The notes below the pieces were generated by a model, which saw only the letters and a list, made by a program, of their open reading frames with translations, was not told the origin of the DNA and searched no databases. A program made the translations under genes and the position numbers. Of a stretch of DNA of 64,000 bases, positions 10,765-24,100 are shown one piece after another (the stretch's first letter is position 1; every line of letters begins with the position of its first letter). The DNA comes from Motacilla alba alba (lineage: Eukaryota; Chordata; Aves; Passeriformes; Motacillidae), in assembly GCF_015832195.1 (NCBI RefSeq), contig NC_052030.1, positions 11,303,439 through 11,367,438 on the forward strand. The letters run 5' to 3'.

Positions 10765-11690
10765 TGAATAGTTTCTGATGTTTTTTACATCTACTTTCCT
10801 CTACCTATCTTATGGGAAAATTTAAAAGAATTTTAACTTTAATTTTTTTTTTCATCCGCTGTCCTTTCTGCTGAGCTTAACTGAATAAGGCATGTGGCTG
10901 ATGTAGACACTTTTACCCTTCATTTACCTGGAGAGAACTTTAGAAATCAGAATGGAACAAACATTCTAAAGGTTGTTTAGCAAGGAAAGAACAGCGAATC
11001 CTGAAGTGATCATTCTACATCCCTGCCAACCGAATTATTTTGTTAAGTTGAAACACTGAAATATGTAAATATGACTTAGAAATCGATCCTATTTTCATAA
11101 TTCCAAAGATCTCGTGACCCTGCTGGGCTTCTAGGTGAGGCAGTTGTAATGGCTTTGTGCTTTTAACCTGCTGCTCGTTCAAGAATGGTGGTAATGAGCA
11201 CAAATTAATAGTGAGCACTACTCCACAGGCCATGTTAGCAGGGTGGGTGGGTGCCAGCTCTGCTGTCTGTACTCCCACAAACAGCCTCGAGCATCGATTT
11301 GGTGCTTTTTGTTTCACTGTTCCATTTCATAACAATAAATGCTCCCTGGTGGCAGGGTCCTGGAAGTGAGGTGCTCCTGTCACTGCAGCACCTCGGTGAG
11401 CTGAAAGCCAAGGGGGTGATGTGTCAGACTCTCTGTTCCCTTCCTGTAAGGATTTTTTTTTTCAGTGATTTTCTATTTATAAACCATGGGTGTGTCTGGA
11501 GAGATAACTCCGTCCCTGTCGTTGGAAATCGTGTCTCTCAGGAGCTGCTTGCATCTCCCATTTAACACTGGACAGGGAAGTTGCATCCAACCCTTAACAT
11601 TCCGGCCTGGTTCTTACTTGATATTAATGTTAATACCCACCGTATTAACAACGTTATTAATTATCACATTTTTCTAGCAGCTCCAGCCCC
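10765..11690. other. DENR-CCDC62 intergenic spacer
   Basis: About 0.9 kb of AT-rich unique sequence between the DENR poly(A) site and the CCDC62 CpG island. No conserved ORF, RNA gene or clear repeat was seen. The small open frames on both strands lack coding character. Confidence 0.6.
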
Positions 11691-12190
11691 GGGGTGAGGC
11701 GGCGGCCGCGGGATTCGAACCCGCAGCTGGAGGACTCGAACGGGGAGCCCCCGGACTCGAACCCGCGGCCCCTTCGCTGCGGGGGGCGGAGCTTCCTCCA
11801 ACGGCGGGCGGGGCCGGGCGGTGCCGGTGTGTCGGGGGCGGCCCGGGGTAACCGGGGGTAATGAAGGGCAGAGGAGGGCAGGGCGAGCCCCTGGGTTTAG
11901 GAATGGCCGCCCAAGGCGGGCGGGACAGCGGGAGAGCCTTGCCCGGGAGCGGGGGTCGCTCCCCGGGGGTGGTGCCTCAGGGCCCCCCCTCAGGCCTGCG
12001 CCCCCTGCCCGCCCGCTCCAAGGCCGCTTGTGCTCCCTCAGGGCCGGCGGGTGAGCGGCGGGGGAGCCTCCGTGCTGAACGTGACATCCTCGAAGCGTTC
12101 CCGCTTCCACGAATGCCTGGCAGAGCTCTGGCCCCCAGTCCCCTATGAGTTCATCGCCACAGCGTTCTGCTTCGCCCCAGGTAAAAGATG
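11690..12190 (+). promoter_or_regulatory. CpG-island promoter and 5' leader of CCDC62
   Basis: Composition changes abruptly from AT-rich to GC-rich at about 11685, and the island ends just after the first coding exon (12180). No TATA box is visible. The 5' part holds three iterations of a CTCGAAC/TTCGAAC core, the first set in a perfect tRNA T-arm-like inverted repeat at 11708-11724. A donor-like GGCGG|GTGAGC is present near 12050, so the 5' UTR might be alternatively spliced. Confidence 0.7.
12113..12148 (+). promoter_or_regulatory. Upstream ORF overlapping the CCDC62 start codon
   Basis: An 11-codon frame starting at ATG 12113-12115 ends at TGA 12146-12148, which overlaps the CCDC62 ATG (12145-12147) as ATGA. 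The frame is also open further upstream to 11861 with other ATGs, so its real start depends on the transcription start. The ATG context is weak. This is a likely translational control feature; the peptide itself is not expected to be functional. Confidence 0.5.
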
Positions 12191-15100
12191 GAAGTGCCGT
12201 TAACAATCGGCTCTATTTTCGGTAGCAGGGTACTCATTGTGCTGCTGCCGGGTTGAGTCATGGACCACAGGTGGTGCCACCTTGTTCTGCAAAGGGCTTC
12301 AGTCAAGGGCCACAGGTGGTACCACGAACATAAGGAACTTCTTGGAATGGCCTCTATTTATAATATAAACATAGCTCGACTAAAAATAAACCCCTCGAGT
12401 TTATTATGAGAGAATTTGTCACTTCCTTGCGTTGAAATGCATTCCGTGTCTCACCTTTTGTAGGCATTTAGCCCTGATCACAAGAACAGCATCATTAGGA
12501 GGCAGAGACAGGAGCTGAAGCTTTTAATTGCAGAACTGAAAGATCGTGACAAGGAGCTCAATGACATGGTGGAAGTGCACGAGAGACACATTCAGGCCTG
12601 GGAAGATGATCGCCAAAAAATACTGACTTTAGCAGAACGATGCAGCTTATTAACTAGTGAGTGTTGTGATGTGAAGAATGACATCTTGGTCTGTTAAGTA
12701 TGTTCAGGTGCTTCAACCCCTCAATAACAGTTTTGCATCATATGAAGAACCATTTCCTACCCTTCAGCCTTAAATTTTATTGTTTCTCTGAGGTCTGAAC
12801 TTCCACACTGGTGCTGAAGTGATCTGATCTTGAAGGAGGTCTGATGGTCAGACTCTTTCTTGTCTGAATGTGTGAATTGCTTCTGTAAATTCTTTAAAAA
12901 ATAATCTGATTCAATAAATGTGGGGAAAGATGAAAAATTTGCAACCTGCTGGTGTTACAGAGTCCTGTGCTGCTGCACAGCTCTGAACAAACACAAACCA
13001 CCCAGCAAAACACCTGGTGGCTCTGAACAGTCTCAGTACAGAGCTCGCCACACAGTTCCTGTTCCATCTGACCTGGATAGCCAGGGAATCCTCCTTCAGA
13101 GTGTGCAACATAAGCATCCAGCTTTGAATTGTGTGATTTTAAAACACTGGGTGAAATTATTTCTGAGATTTAAGAAATTGCATGACAGCCTCTGAGCTCT
13201 TTTCTCACATATAACTTTGTCTCCTTCCTTTTCAGATGAGCTCAACGAGAGAAATGCGCTTATAAAATCACTGACCAAAAAGTTAAAGTTATTAGAATCC
13301 CAACATAATGACAGCAAGATAACACTTGAAAGCACACAACAGAAGTTTAAAGAGCTCACTCAACAAGTAACAGATTCATCTGTTCACTGCCAGGCTCTGG
13401 AGGTAGGGCTTGAGTGATGGTCTGGTTTTGTAGTCCCTGCATTTACAGATGCCTGTGATGAACTGTAACATTCCAAAACTGAGACACGCAGGGTATCAAG
13501 ACCCTTGATCACAAGCAAGTTGAGGAACAATTTTTACTCCAGTCCTCTTTTCTCCAGTTTGCTCAGGATCCCACATTGCCACTCACAATGTTTAAAAATG
13601 TTGTGGACGCATTTACTGGGAAAAAATAATAACTTTGGATCACTGAAGTAATGGCTGGCACTTATTTCCGTTCACCAGGAGAAGAATCAGAGTCTCCACT
13701 GCTCAGTTTTGGAACTGTCTGCTAAAGCAGGCCAGCTGCAAGCCAGGGAACAGGAGCTGCTCTCTATGCTTCAGAGGAAGGTAACATCTGTAACATCTGT
13801 CAGCTCATGGGCACTAAATGTGGTCCAGCTGCAGTGCAGCTGTTGGCGACTCTGCCACGAGGCTTCTGGCCCTGGTGATCTCTCTCATTGTTAATTCTTA
13901 GGCTTATTTGGGAAGGGAGAAATGATCAGCAATAAACTGGTTTGTTTTCACAAACAAGCTTGTTTCTAAGATTTGATTTGGTGGTTTTTTTTCCTCAAAA
14001 TCTCAAAAGGAAGTCTGTGGATCACTTTATTGCAGAAGGATGTACTGTTGTTATGTCCAAACCCATCTGTGATATTCAAAATAAGAATTCATGGTGTTTC
14101 CTATTTCAGGACAAAGCCTTGATTGAAACAACTGATCAGATTACTGAAGTTACATCTAAATTTAAAGCCCTGGAGAATGCACTGCGTGCAGCAAAGGAGG
14201 ATGGTTTCACTCACAGCAGGGAGCACCAGGACCTCAAGGTGGTACTGAATGATGTCATGTGTCAAATAAACAAGATGAAAGGTAAATGTTTCTGCTGGGC
14301 ACCTAATTTAGTGTAGGCCAGCACGATTCCTTTTCACTCTGGGAAATGCTACATTTTGTTTTGCAGCCATCCTCTCTGAAAAGATGAAAGAAAGCAGCAA
14401 GAACCAGGAAGAAATCAGTCACCTGAAACAAGAAAATGGCTGCTTGAGGAGTGAGCTGATACTGGCAGGTGAGGGTGGGCAGCTGCCCTTTCTTGCCTTG
14501 GCTTTCAACAGCTCAGAGACTTCTGGGCAGCAATTCACTGCTGTCTGTGGAGGAGGCAGCTTGTGACCTGCCTTCCTTGCAGTTCAATAAAAGTATATCC
14601 CCTGAGTGCCATTCTTCTATGGAAGCAATATCTGGGGCTTCTGCAGGGACACTTTATAAAGTCTTGTGAAAGCACAAAGTTCACCAAAGTGATTACACAG
14701 GGAGGAGTGAGTGGCTCAGGGGACTCTCTCCTGAAAATGTTGAGACTTTCTCTTCTCTGTTGCTTTCTTTAGGTGAAGGGTTTGGTTTAGGCTGGTTTAA
14801 TATACAGGCCTTGGTAAACTGCATCTTGCTCTCCATAATACCTTTGGTTTTGGGTGGAAGAACATCTGGTGCTGCAGTGGATAGGAAAGGTCTCTGCAAT
14901 ATTCTTGGGGATAACCACAGAGACCTTCAAAGATTAGGTGGCCAAAGGTGTCCTCTGCTGTCAGATCATTTCCTTGCCTATCATTTTTAGTCTGCTGTTG
15001 GACCTTTGTCAGATATTGATGCCATGTCTTATTATTTTAAAACCAATAAAATTGGGAATTGTTTTGCTGCACTTCTATGTGCATGAATTAAAATTAATTA

Positions 15101-18100
15101 ACTGAATTTCCTTTATGCTTTCCTCTTTTTTTTTCCCCTTTTCCCTTTCCCTTTTCCTTTCTAAAAACATGAACTAAATCAGTCAGTGAAGCACAGTATT
15201 GCTGCTCGTAACATGAAACCAGGTGCTGAGGAAAAGTCCAAGGAAAATATTTGAATTTTTGTTTTCTTGTGGGTTTTGTGCTCTTTTTATCTGGAGGAGA
15301 AGCAGGTCCCATTGATCTTAAGAAAATGCTTTTGTTTTGTTTCAGTACCACCTCCTACTGCTACAGACACAGCATTAGCAATGCACTTGCTTTGTGTCTG
15401 TTCACCTGAAGTAATAAAAATAATTATTATCTTTTGAAACAGTGGAAGAAGCCCAGAGAAAGGATCAACTTTTTCAGTTTGCCAAGTCGAAGCAAGTGCG
15501 GATTGAAAAAGAATTGTCCAGTTTGCGACAGGTACAGCCCTGCTTGTGTTCCTGCTCCGAGCTCAGGGGAGCGTTTTCAGGAACATCAGACCTGTGTGGA
15601 ACAGTGTCAGATAGTGTTGATTAAGGAACAAAAATCCGTTTGTGCCTTGCTGGGATCCCTGTAGAATGTTGCTTGATTTCATTTGGGGTTAAGCTGAAAA
15701 GCCCACGGTGCTTCCAGGCTTGGGAAGTCACGTGGAGGGCAGCAGGATTGGGATCACACACCTGCCCAAGGTGAACTCAGCACAGTAAGGGACACAGTGT
15801 CCTGGCAGGTCTGTTTTTCACAACCCAAACCCCGTGTGTTCTCCTGCTCTCAGCTGAGGTTCTCAAAGTATGTTCCATTTTTAAATTGCAAATAATTGAT
15901 GGGTAGTTACCTTTTCCATTGGCTTCACAAAAAATCCCCTGCAGTGAAAGCCAAATCCCATGTCCTGTGATTCTGTAGCTGTGAACATCGTAATAACAGC
16001 ATGTATTAAATATCAGGTAACAGTAATGATATTATATTTATTGTTCAGTGGTTCCATCTTCAAAGAATATTCTAATCTTCTAATAGAAATCCTGTTTACT
16101 GCTGCAAAACATTAATTTCCTAAATATATGCAGAGTTGTCCTCTTAGATTTGGAAGTCTTTGTCAATAATTTGACTACAGGAATTGGTTTATAAAAACAT
16201 TTTGAGGATGTTTTTGGAAGACAAGCACTGTGGTACTGCCTGATGACGTTCCTGCCCCCAGACATTCACCCGTGCCCCTCACTGCCTCTGACAGGTCTGT
16301 GTAAAACAGCAGCGGGACTTGCACTTCCTCTATGTCAACTTTGATAGCTCTCAGGACTCCAGGCAAAAACATGAAAATACATCGAGTGGAAAGAGGTAAA
16401 GACATTTTAAAATGTTTTTTTCTTAAATAGTTTGTCCTCAAAGAGAGACTTCACTGTTCAGCCCCAGCTAACATCCTAAGAGGGGTGTGTGCTGGGTCAG
16501 GATGGCTGTGCTGGACTCGACCACAAACATCCAGTGAAGCTGCCCAGTACCTTGTGTTTTATTTGGTCAGGAGAGACCATGAACATCACTCACAGAGCAA
16601 GTCTTGTAAGGGGCCAGACAGCTCATGATTTTTTTTAGAAAGTGAAGTAGTCTGGTGGTAGGGTGTTAACCTGGCTCCCTACTGCTTGTATTTAAAAAGC
16701 AAAGTTTATTTTAGGAAGTAAACTTAGAGAATTGGTGCACACCCTGGAGGTTCAGACAGAATCACCATACTGTGATTAAAACATGAGGGAACTCTCCGAC
16801 TGATTTTGAAAAAGTAACAGCCAAATCTGGGCAGATTTTCTGTGGGGTTTTGGCAGGATACAGCTGCCTGGTGGTGTGTGAGCTGCTGCAGAACCGTGGC
16901 AGAGCCTGTGTTCTGTAGAGCTTTAGGAGTGCACTTGGGGATGCTCTTTACCTGCAGTGTTTCTGACTTGTTTTTGTCGTGCCGTTGTAGCTCAGGGGCC
17001 GCATTCTCTGCCTCTGAAAGCCCCAGCAAGACAGACAAGGGTAGGACTGAGGGCAGCCACAGGATGTGCGAGGAGTGTGGAACTGCACCAGTTCCAGCAA
17101 GTAGGGTAAAACCCACCCCTGAGATGTGTGAAGTAGATAATAGACAGTTACTGAATGCTTCAGACTTGGAGGAAACTGCCTCAGCGTTGTTAAACCCGTG
17201 TCAAAAAGCTGTGAAAGGCTTGGCCCTGCCTGTGGAAGAAGGAGAAAAGCAGGATGTTGCATCAAGCTTTGATGAGCTAGACAGTGAAAAATTTCATGAG
17301 GTAAACAACACATGGCCATTGAGAAACAGGGAAATTGGAGAGAATGAAGTGAAAAGCAGAAATCAAAAAACCTTTGAGGTGTCTTTGCCTTCGTATGATC
17401 GTTGGCTTAAAATCAAATCTCGTGTAGATTTGCAAAGCACTTTAATCCAGAGCAGCACCGCGTCTGACAAAACTGATAATGGAAACAAAACCTGGGAAGA
17501 GAGATCTGACACTGAGTCTGGCCAAAAAAGCAGAGAGACTCCTGCCACTTGCAAGTCTGACTCTGATTCCAGTATTAATAACTTCATTGTAAATAAAGAT
17601 AAACGGTGGAAGCCCCTCTCAGATCTGGAATGGCTGGAGATTTTCAAACCCAAAAAGAGAGATGGAAATACGCAACGTGGAAGAGATTACAGCTGTTTGG
17701 AGACTGCACAAGAGATGAAATGTACCTGCTCAGAAAGGTTATGAGTTTGTTGCCTTTAAGAAATAAGTATAAGCTAGACTGTGTAGAAACTTAGGTGTAT
17801 AAGCTCTCAGTATTAGCTCAAGCTATGTTTAGAGTAACTGCTGTTTTAAATTTAGTTTTTCAACCTGAAAAGTAACAAATTTAAAATAAAAATAGCTCTT
17901 AAAGTATCATGATTCTATTCTTATGCATTTATTTCCTCTCTTATCCCCATGAGCTGTGTGGGCAGGAGAAGCTGCAATACCATATAACTTAGCCAAATAA
18001 ACTAATTGAGAAAATCTTAAGATTTTCTGAAATCCCAGGTGTTGCTCGTAACTCTGATGGGTGAAATATGTTCTGACCAGAGCTGGACATGTACAGTGAT

Positions 18101-21100
18101 GTTTCTGTGAGGCAAGAAACAGATGCAGGTTTTGTGTGATGCTTTAGTGACTGTGTTACTTCTATTGAGAAATCACATCTTGGCTGGGCAAGAATGTAGG
18201 ACACAGCTCTGAGCACAGGCTGCTGCCTCTGTCAGGGCAAGAAATGAGATGGCAAGATTTAAAGGACAGCAATCTGTCCACTCTCCAGCTCGTGGGACTC
18301 TATCCTTCTGTTTGTGCTGTGGGAGGAGAAGGACATGTGGTTGGGGACGAGCAGGATGAGGTTTCTAATGCTGAGAAGTGTCAGAAGAAGACCCAGTTGC
18401 CTCAGTGATGTTGGAATGTCTGCGAGATAAAAAACCTGCTCTGCATTTACAGAAGTGGCTTTGTGCCTGCATAAGCAAAGGCATTCAGAGCTGGGACTTG
18501 CTGTGGAAATGTTCTGTTGGTTCCTCTGTTTCTGTTCAAAAAATTGATTTACCCAGCTCTATTTTAGAAGGATTTCTGAAGTTTCACAGCGATTTCATAG
18601 CTGCTTTTTAGCCAGAGGAGAGGAGCCTTCCAGCTGGTGGTTTGACAAGCACAGTAAATGAACAGCTGTTTAAACCTGCTCACAGTGTTTGCCAGCAAGC
18701 CTGCCCAGCATCCAAACAGATTAATGGTATGGAATGGAAAGATCTGATGTATGGATGCTTTCATTCTGTGTGGCTTTTGAAACAGAAATATTGCAGGAAT
18801 TGTTGCTGCAGGGAGACAGACCTGTTCAGAAACAAGGTGAATGGGCAGCCACTGAAAGAGAATGCTGGCCTGGCACATTCCCATGTGCCTTAGCTGAGCT
18901 TCACACTCCATGTGGGCACTCTCTAGTTTCCACTGCCTATAAATCATTGGGAAGACTCCACTCCCCTTCTGTCTACCCTGACCTTTCTTATCAGCTCCTC
19001 CAGCAGCACTAATGACACACTGCCATCCCTCCAAATCCCTTTGGAGGCTGCATCGTGAAAGCTGCTTTCACTTTTTGTCTTGCCCTATTTGTCTTGTCCT
19101 TGAGTGAATTTTAAGGGGAAAGGAACAAACTCAACCTGGGCAGTGCAGCTAGAAGATATCCTCCAGTTAGGGGGGAGCTGTGCTACCCGTTTGGGATTTG
19201 CTGCTGAGCTCTCCAGTTTTCTTGATGCCCACATTTGGTCCTGGGGCCCTGCTAATTGGAGATGGATTGACTCAGTGCAAATCCCTGACTGTCTGCTCTC
19301 CAGCCTCCGCTGACTCGGATTTGGCAGGCGATAAATCCTCACCCGTACATGGGAGGAAGGCAGGAGCATTGCTTCTGTGAAGGGATTAATGGCACAGACC
19401 AGCACAACATTCCTCCTGGGTCTTGGATCTGGATCCTCCAGTTTTCCATTGCTGCTTTCAGAGTGCTGATGATGTAGTCTGTGTTTAGGGAAGGGTGCTG
19501 GCACCTCCCTGTCATCCCAGCAAATATTTTTGCCATGAGTTCCTGAGTTCTGGAACAGCCAACAAGGAGGCTGTTAACAGTCAAATGCCTTCCCCAATGG
19601 CAGAGGGGATTGTGAAATCCCAGGGTGCAGGAATCATTTCTGTGTGCTCTGACTTGGTGACTTCATTTATGATGGGCCAACATTTGCTGCCTTTGGATTT
19701 TTATCTCAATTCTCATTTTACAGATGGAGCATCAGCAGGTATTTGTTGATTCTGCTTGGGCTGGACTAAGCCACCCATTCCTGAGCCATTTCCCTGCCTC
19801 AAAATCAAACCTGTGTCCCCTTTCCTTTTCCAGGACAGGCCCTGCTCATCTCATCTCCTCACATCTCTGTTCTAGGCTGCTTGTTCCCTCGCATCGCCAC
19901 AGAACCTTTCCTTGTCAGAAACACAGCCATGAGCTTTTTTCTCTTAAAAGAGAGCTTGTTTTATCCCAGTATTTTATGGGAGAAGTGAAATGGGACACAG
20001 CAGACACTCCTGAGCTGGCAACTCTCATGAGGGCTTTTTCCTAGATTGAATGTCAGTTAAAAATGCACCTATTTTTAACAGTCTTGCCAGCTATGGAATG
20101 CATTGTTACACCAAAATAAGTATCTGAAGAATATCTGCTGAAATGTCATCAGTTCAAAGAGAATATTTGCTTTAAAATACACATCTTTTTTCATTCTTTG
20201 CCAGTCCAGGCAGGGCTAGCACTCTGCTTCTGTTGTGTTCAGAAGCTGATTAATGTGGTTTGCTCCTATATTTAAAAATAAATAAACCCAAGCCTCTTTG
20301 GGAAAGCTCTCCTGTGATCTCTGAGGTGAGATGATGACTGTAAAACACTGTGAAATTCCCTTGAAAGGTACACCTACAAATATTAATTTGCCTGATGGTT
20401 GATTAGAACCAAAAAGGATTTGGGTGTGAGAGGGGAGTGAGTAGCAGGGTATTGGGAAGAACAAAGTTTTGCCTTTTGTGTGCTCTGTGCAAGGTTAGAG
20501 ACACACTCAAACACGTGGTCATGGAGCTGGTTGAGACTGGTTGAAAGTCAAACCCTCGTCCTCAGAGGATGAAACTGATCTAGGGAAGCTGTTAAATGTG
20601 GGAATGCTCTGAGGAACAGGGTAATCTCCCAAGCTTCTTGGTTTCCCTGGCTCAGGGCCCACAGTTATTTATGTTGTGCCACGATTTCCCCTTGAATGTT
20701 TAAAAAGGATGGTGATGCTGTTTCTGCCAATGTCTTAATTTTTTTTTAACAGTGAAGAAAACATGGATCTGAATTCCCTCCGCTTGGCTTCTCCTTTCTT
20801 GGCATCCTCTGAGAAGAGCAGCACGACTCAAAGTTCTGGAAAATTCTCTGATGAAGATTCCCCTCTGGACATCAATGACCTGGCAGTGACTAAACCAACA
20901 AAGAGATACTTCATGAACACAGTCAGTGTCTTATTGCACAATGTCCTTGACTGATTTGAGGGGAATTATGGGGAATTATGACTGATGGTAGGAATGCAAA
21001 TGTCTCCAGGCATGGGGACTCAAATGATGAGACAGCAGGCTTATGGCAAAGGTGATAACTTTTTTTTTTTTTAATGTTTTTTTAAAAAATGAAGAAAGTT

Positions 21101-24100
21101 TTGGAATGAAAAGCTTGAAAATGGATGCTGGCTAATTGGTAATTCCACTGAATATCTGGGTACATATGGATGTAGTTATCAGAAGCTATTGGACATGGTT
21201 TCTTTCCTGTTCTGCTTGGTATTTTTTTCTTTCTCATGTCTTTATTCTCCCCTTTATCCCTGAAGTACCTCTCTTGTGAGTGCTTAATATGTGGAAATCT
21301 GTTTAAAATGGCACTAGGAGAGAGCTCTGTGTTTATCAGAAACACCAGCAGTTAGACACAGTCTGTTACTTTGCAGTATTTTGAGCAGAAGCATTTCAAA
21401 ATCAAAATACTGGTTCTTGTGTGTTATAATTCTTTGAAATCCTCCAAAAAAAAGATCCTTCCCTAACTCTGGCTCCCTCTCTGTGTCCTGCAGGACACCA
21501 GTTCCCTGTTCTGGAAGCTGGAGCGCTCGTTGGCCCAGTCCCGACAGATGCTGACTGATCTGGAGCTCAGCCTTCTCCACACAAGCATTCCCAACACCAA
21601 AACCATGAATAAGGTACAGATTGCTCTCCCAGGACGAGGTTGAGGTCTCAGGGATGCTGATTGGGAACATCCTTTCCCTTATGCTTGGCTTGTACTGCAT
21701 TAGCAAAGCATGAGGAGGATATTGGTTATGAAGAGACAATTCCTGCATGCCTTAGTGCCTGAATTTTTTATAGGATTCTGTTTGGCTGCTCAAGGTCATG
21801 ACAGGATTTGACTCCTGCATGTGTCTGAACAGATGGAAGGCAGAAGTCATTTTGGGGCAAGCTGTAGGAGGTCTAGAAAAAAAGTGAACACTGGTTCTTT
21901 CTGCCTTGAAGCAAATGAGATGATTTCTCAGGCTCAGCACACACTCACTGCTCTGCTGTCCCAGCGACTCGCAGTCAGAACTGGTTTATTATAATATTAA
22001 TGGAAAGGAGGGCACTATAGGGAATATATAGGATACTTTGGGTGTGAATTTAAACCAGAAGCTGAGCTTAAAGAAAGGCAGAGTTCTTGTGGGTTAGTAG
22101 TTTTCACTCCTTCATTGCAGGGTCAGAGAATATATTTAGTGGTCAAAGAAAAGAACCTGTATGTAGCTGTCATAGCAGTTTATTTTATGAGCACAAGTGC
22201 TGATAAAGTTCCTGTTGAGTATTTGGGCAGCAGAAGTAATCAGAGAAAGGCTCACTTGTTTGGTGGGTAAATATCCATAAGAATTTCTACCTTGTTTGAC
22301 AAGGACATTGTACCTTTTGTCCCTAGCAATGAGCACACTCGTGCTGGGGTATATCCCAAAGGGAGGATTTAGGCTCCTGGTTTCAGAGCAGTGCTGAACC
22401 CTCATCTTCATCCTCACACGTTTCACCTCCCTCTCAAAAGTTGCACTCCTTTTAGCCTTAGATGAACCTGGCCAGCAAACGTTGCTGTAAGGAGCAGACA
22501 AAGCCATTTTTATAACATTCAGAACCATAAACCCTTCGCTGTGCTGGGCCTGACTGTAAAGCTTGTGTGCCAGCGTTTGCATAAACTGAAAGGATATTTT
22601 GTTCAGAAGTTCCTCTGCAGGATTTCATTCAGTGGCAAAGACAGCAGCAGTTTAGTCTTTTGCAAAGACTCCTGAGTAGGAGGATTCCTGAAAAGCTCCC
22701 TGCACACAGTGCTTGCTTGTGGCTCTTGCCCAGCCCCATCAGCTGTCTGGCTCCTGCTCACTGCTTGGCACGTCACAGCTCAGCTCCTCTGTCTGCCCAT
22801 GACTCTGCTTTAGGATCTGATGCTGCATTTTTGAGCTTGGAAATTGGCTTCTCCCTCAGCTTTAGTGGATAGAAAATGAAGCAAACTCGTGTGTAGTGGC
22901 GGGAGCAGATCCTGAGCCACATCTGTGGAACTTTGATCTACTTTCAGAGCAGTTCTGGGCAAAAACTCGTCAAGCGTGTTTGAGTTAATCTATGCAGGCC
23001 AGCTAACCTGTGCTTAAAACCAGGCTTACCTGGGGCTGTTTTAAACTGAGCTTTAGAATGGAATAAATATGAGATACAGCCTTTGGAATTTAATCGGGGG
23101 AAGTGCTACATGTTGGGTTCTGTGCCCTGCTGGGATGGGGAGGAGAAGGGGGAATCAAGAACTGTACCCCTGCTGCTCAGCAGCTTGAACCTGGCAGCTC
23201 TGAAATTTTATTCTCCGAGTTCTTTGATTTCCATGTAGTGTTTTTACATTACAATAGAAACAATACAACTTGCAGGAACTCTTCACAGAAGCCAGTTACC
23301 TGCTGCAGAAGAAAGAGATGCTAAGCTTCCTTTTTTTTTTTTGTGATGTTCCCTGAGCATGAAGGTGTTTTCAGCTTGATCTTTTTTTGTTTGCTTCCCT
23401 CTTTATAAATGCATCTAAAATAATATAAATGCAATATTAATATTATGGATTTTTGAGATGGGCCTGGCACAGGATTCTAAGTGCATTTCCAATAAAACTC
23501 TTGTGAGTACTGTAACAGCAAACAGATATTAAGTCAGCAAGTAGTTCCTTTAGTCAAATAATTAAATTTTTCTGAAGTGTGTTCCTCGTCCTCGGGGCAG
23601 TCAGATCTCACAGCTTCATTCCCCAGTACCTGCACTCTCCTTATTGTGGTTAAAACCCTTCTGTGTGTTACAGATAACAGGATCAAGGATGTGAACATTG
23701 TTGAGTGAGAGATTGGGAAGTTTTTTCCAGTGCCAAGGCCAAGGGCTGTTTTAGGATACTGTTCCTGGGCTCAGAGCCCCAAAAGTAGAATGTATTGAAT
23801 AGAGCTGTTTCAGAATATCCAAAGCAGCCTTGCCCACAGCAGATTAGTTTTTTTTCTTTTTGAATCAGGAAATTTCTCACTCTCTGATTATTTGTTCTCC
23901 TATTGTGGACTGGATGCTTGCAGTAGGCACCACCTTGTCTGGTTCTGAGGACAAAAGAGTAACCAGATACGGTTAAAATCCTGAACACCACATGAAACTG
24001 AATAAGAGCCAGCAACAATGAGGAGAGAAACTGGCAAAAAAAAAAAAATCTCCCAGTGCTGACACAGCCCAAGCTCGTGCCTGCAAAGGGAGGTTACCCC

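Noticed and set aside
11708..11780. A complete tRNA gene on the minus strand
   Set aside because: Only T-arm-like pieces are present. No matching acceptor stem, anticodon arm or D-arm, and no T-run terminator on the minus strand.
11664..12206. A 180-codon minus-strand frame opposite CCDC62 exon 1
   Set aside because: GC-rich shadow frame with no homology I recognise and no splice or poly(A) support.
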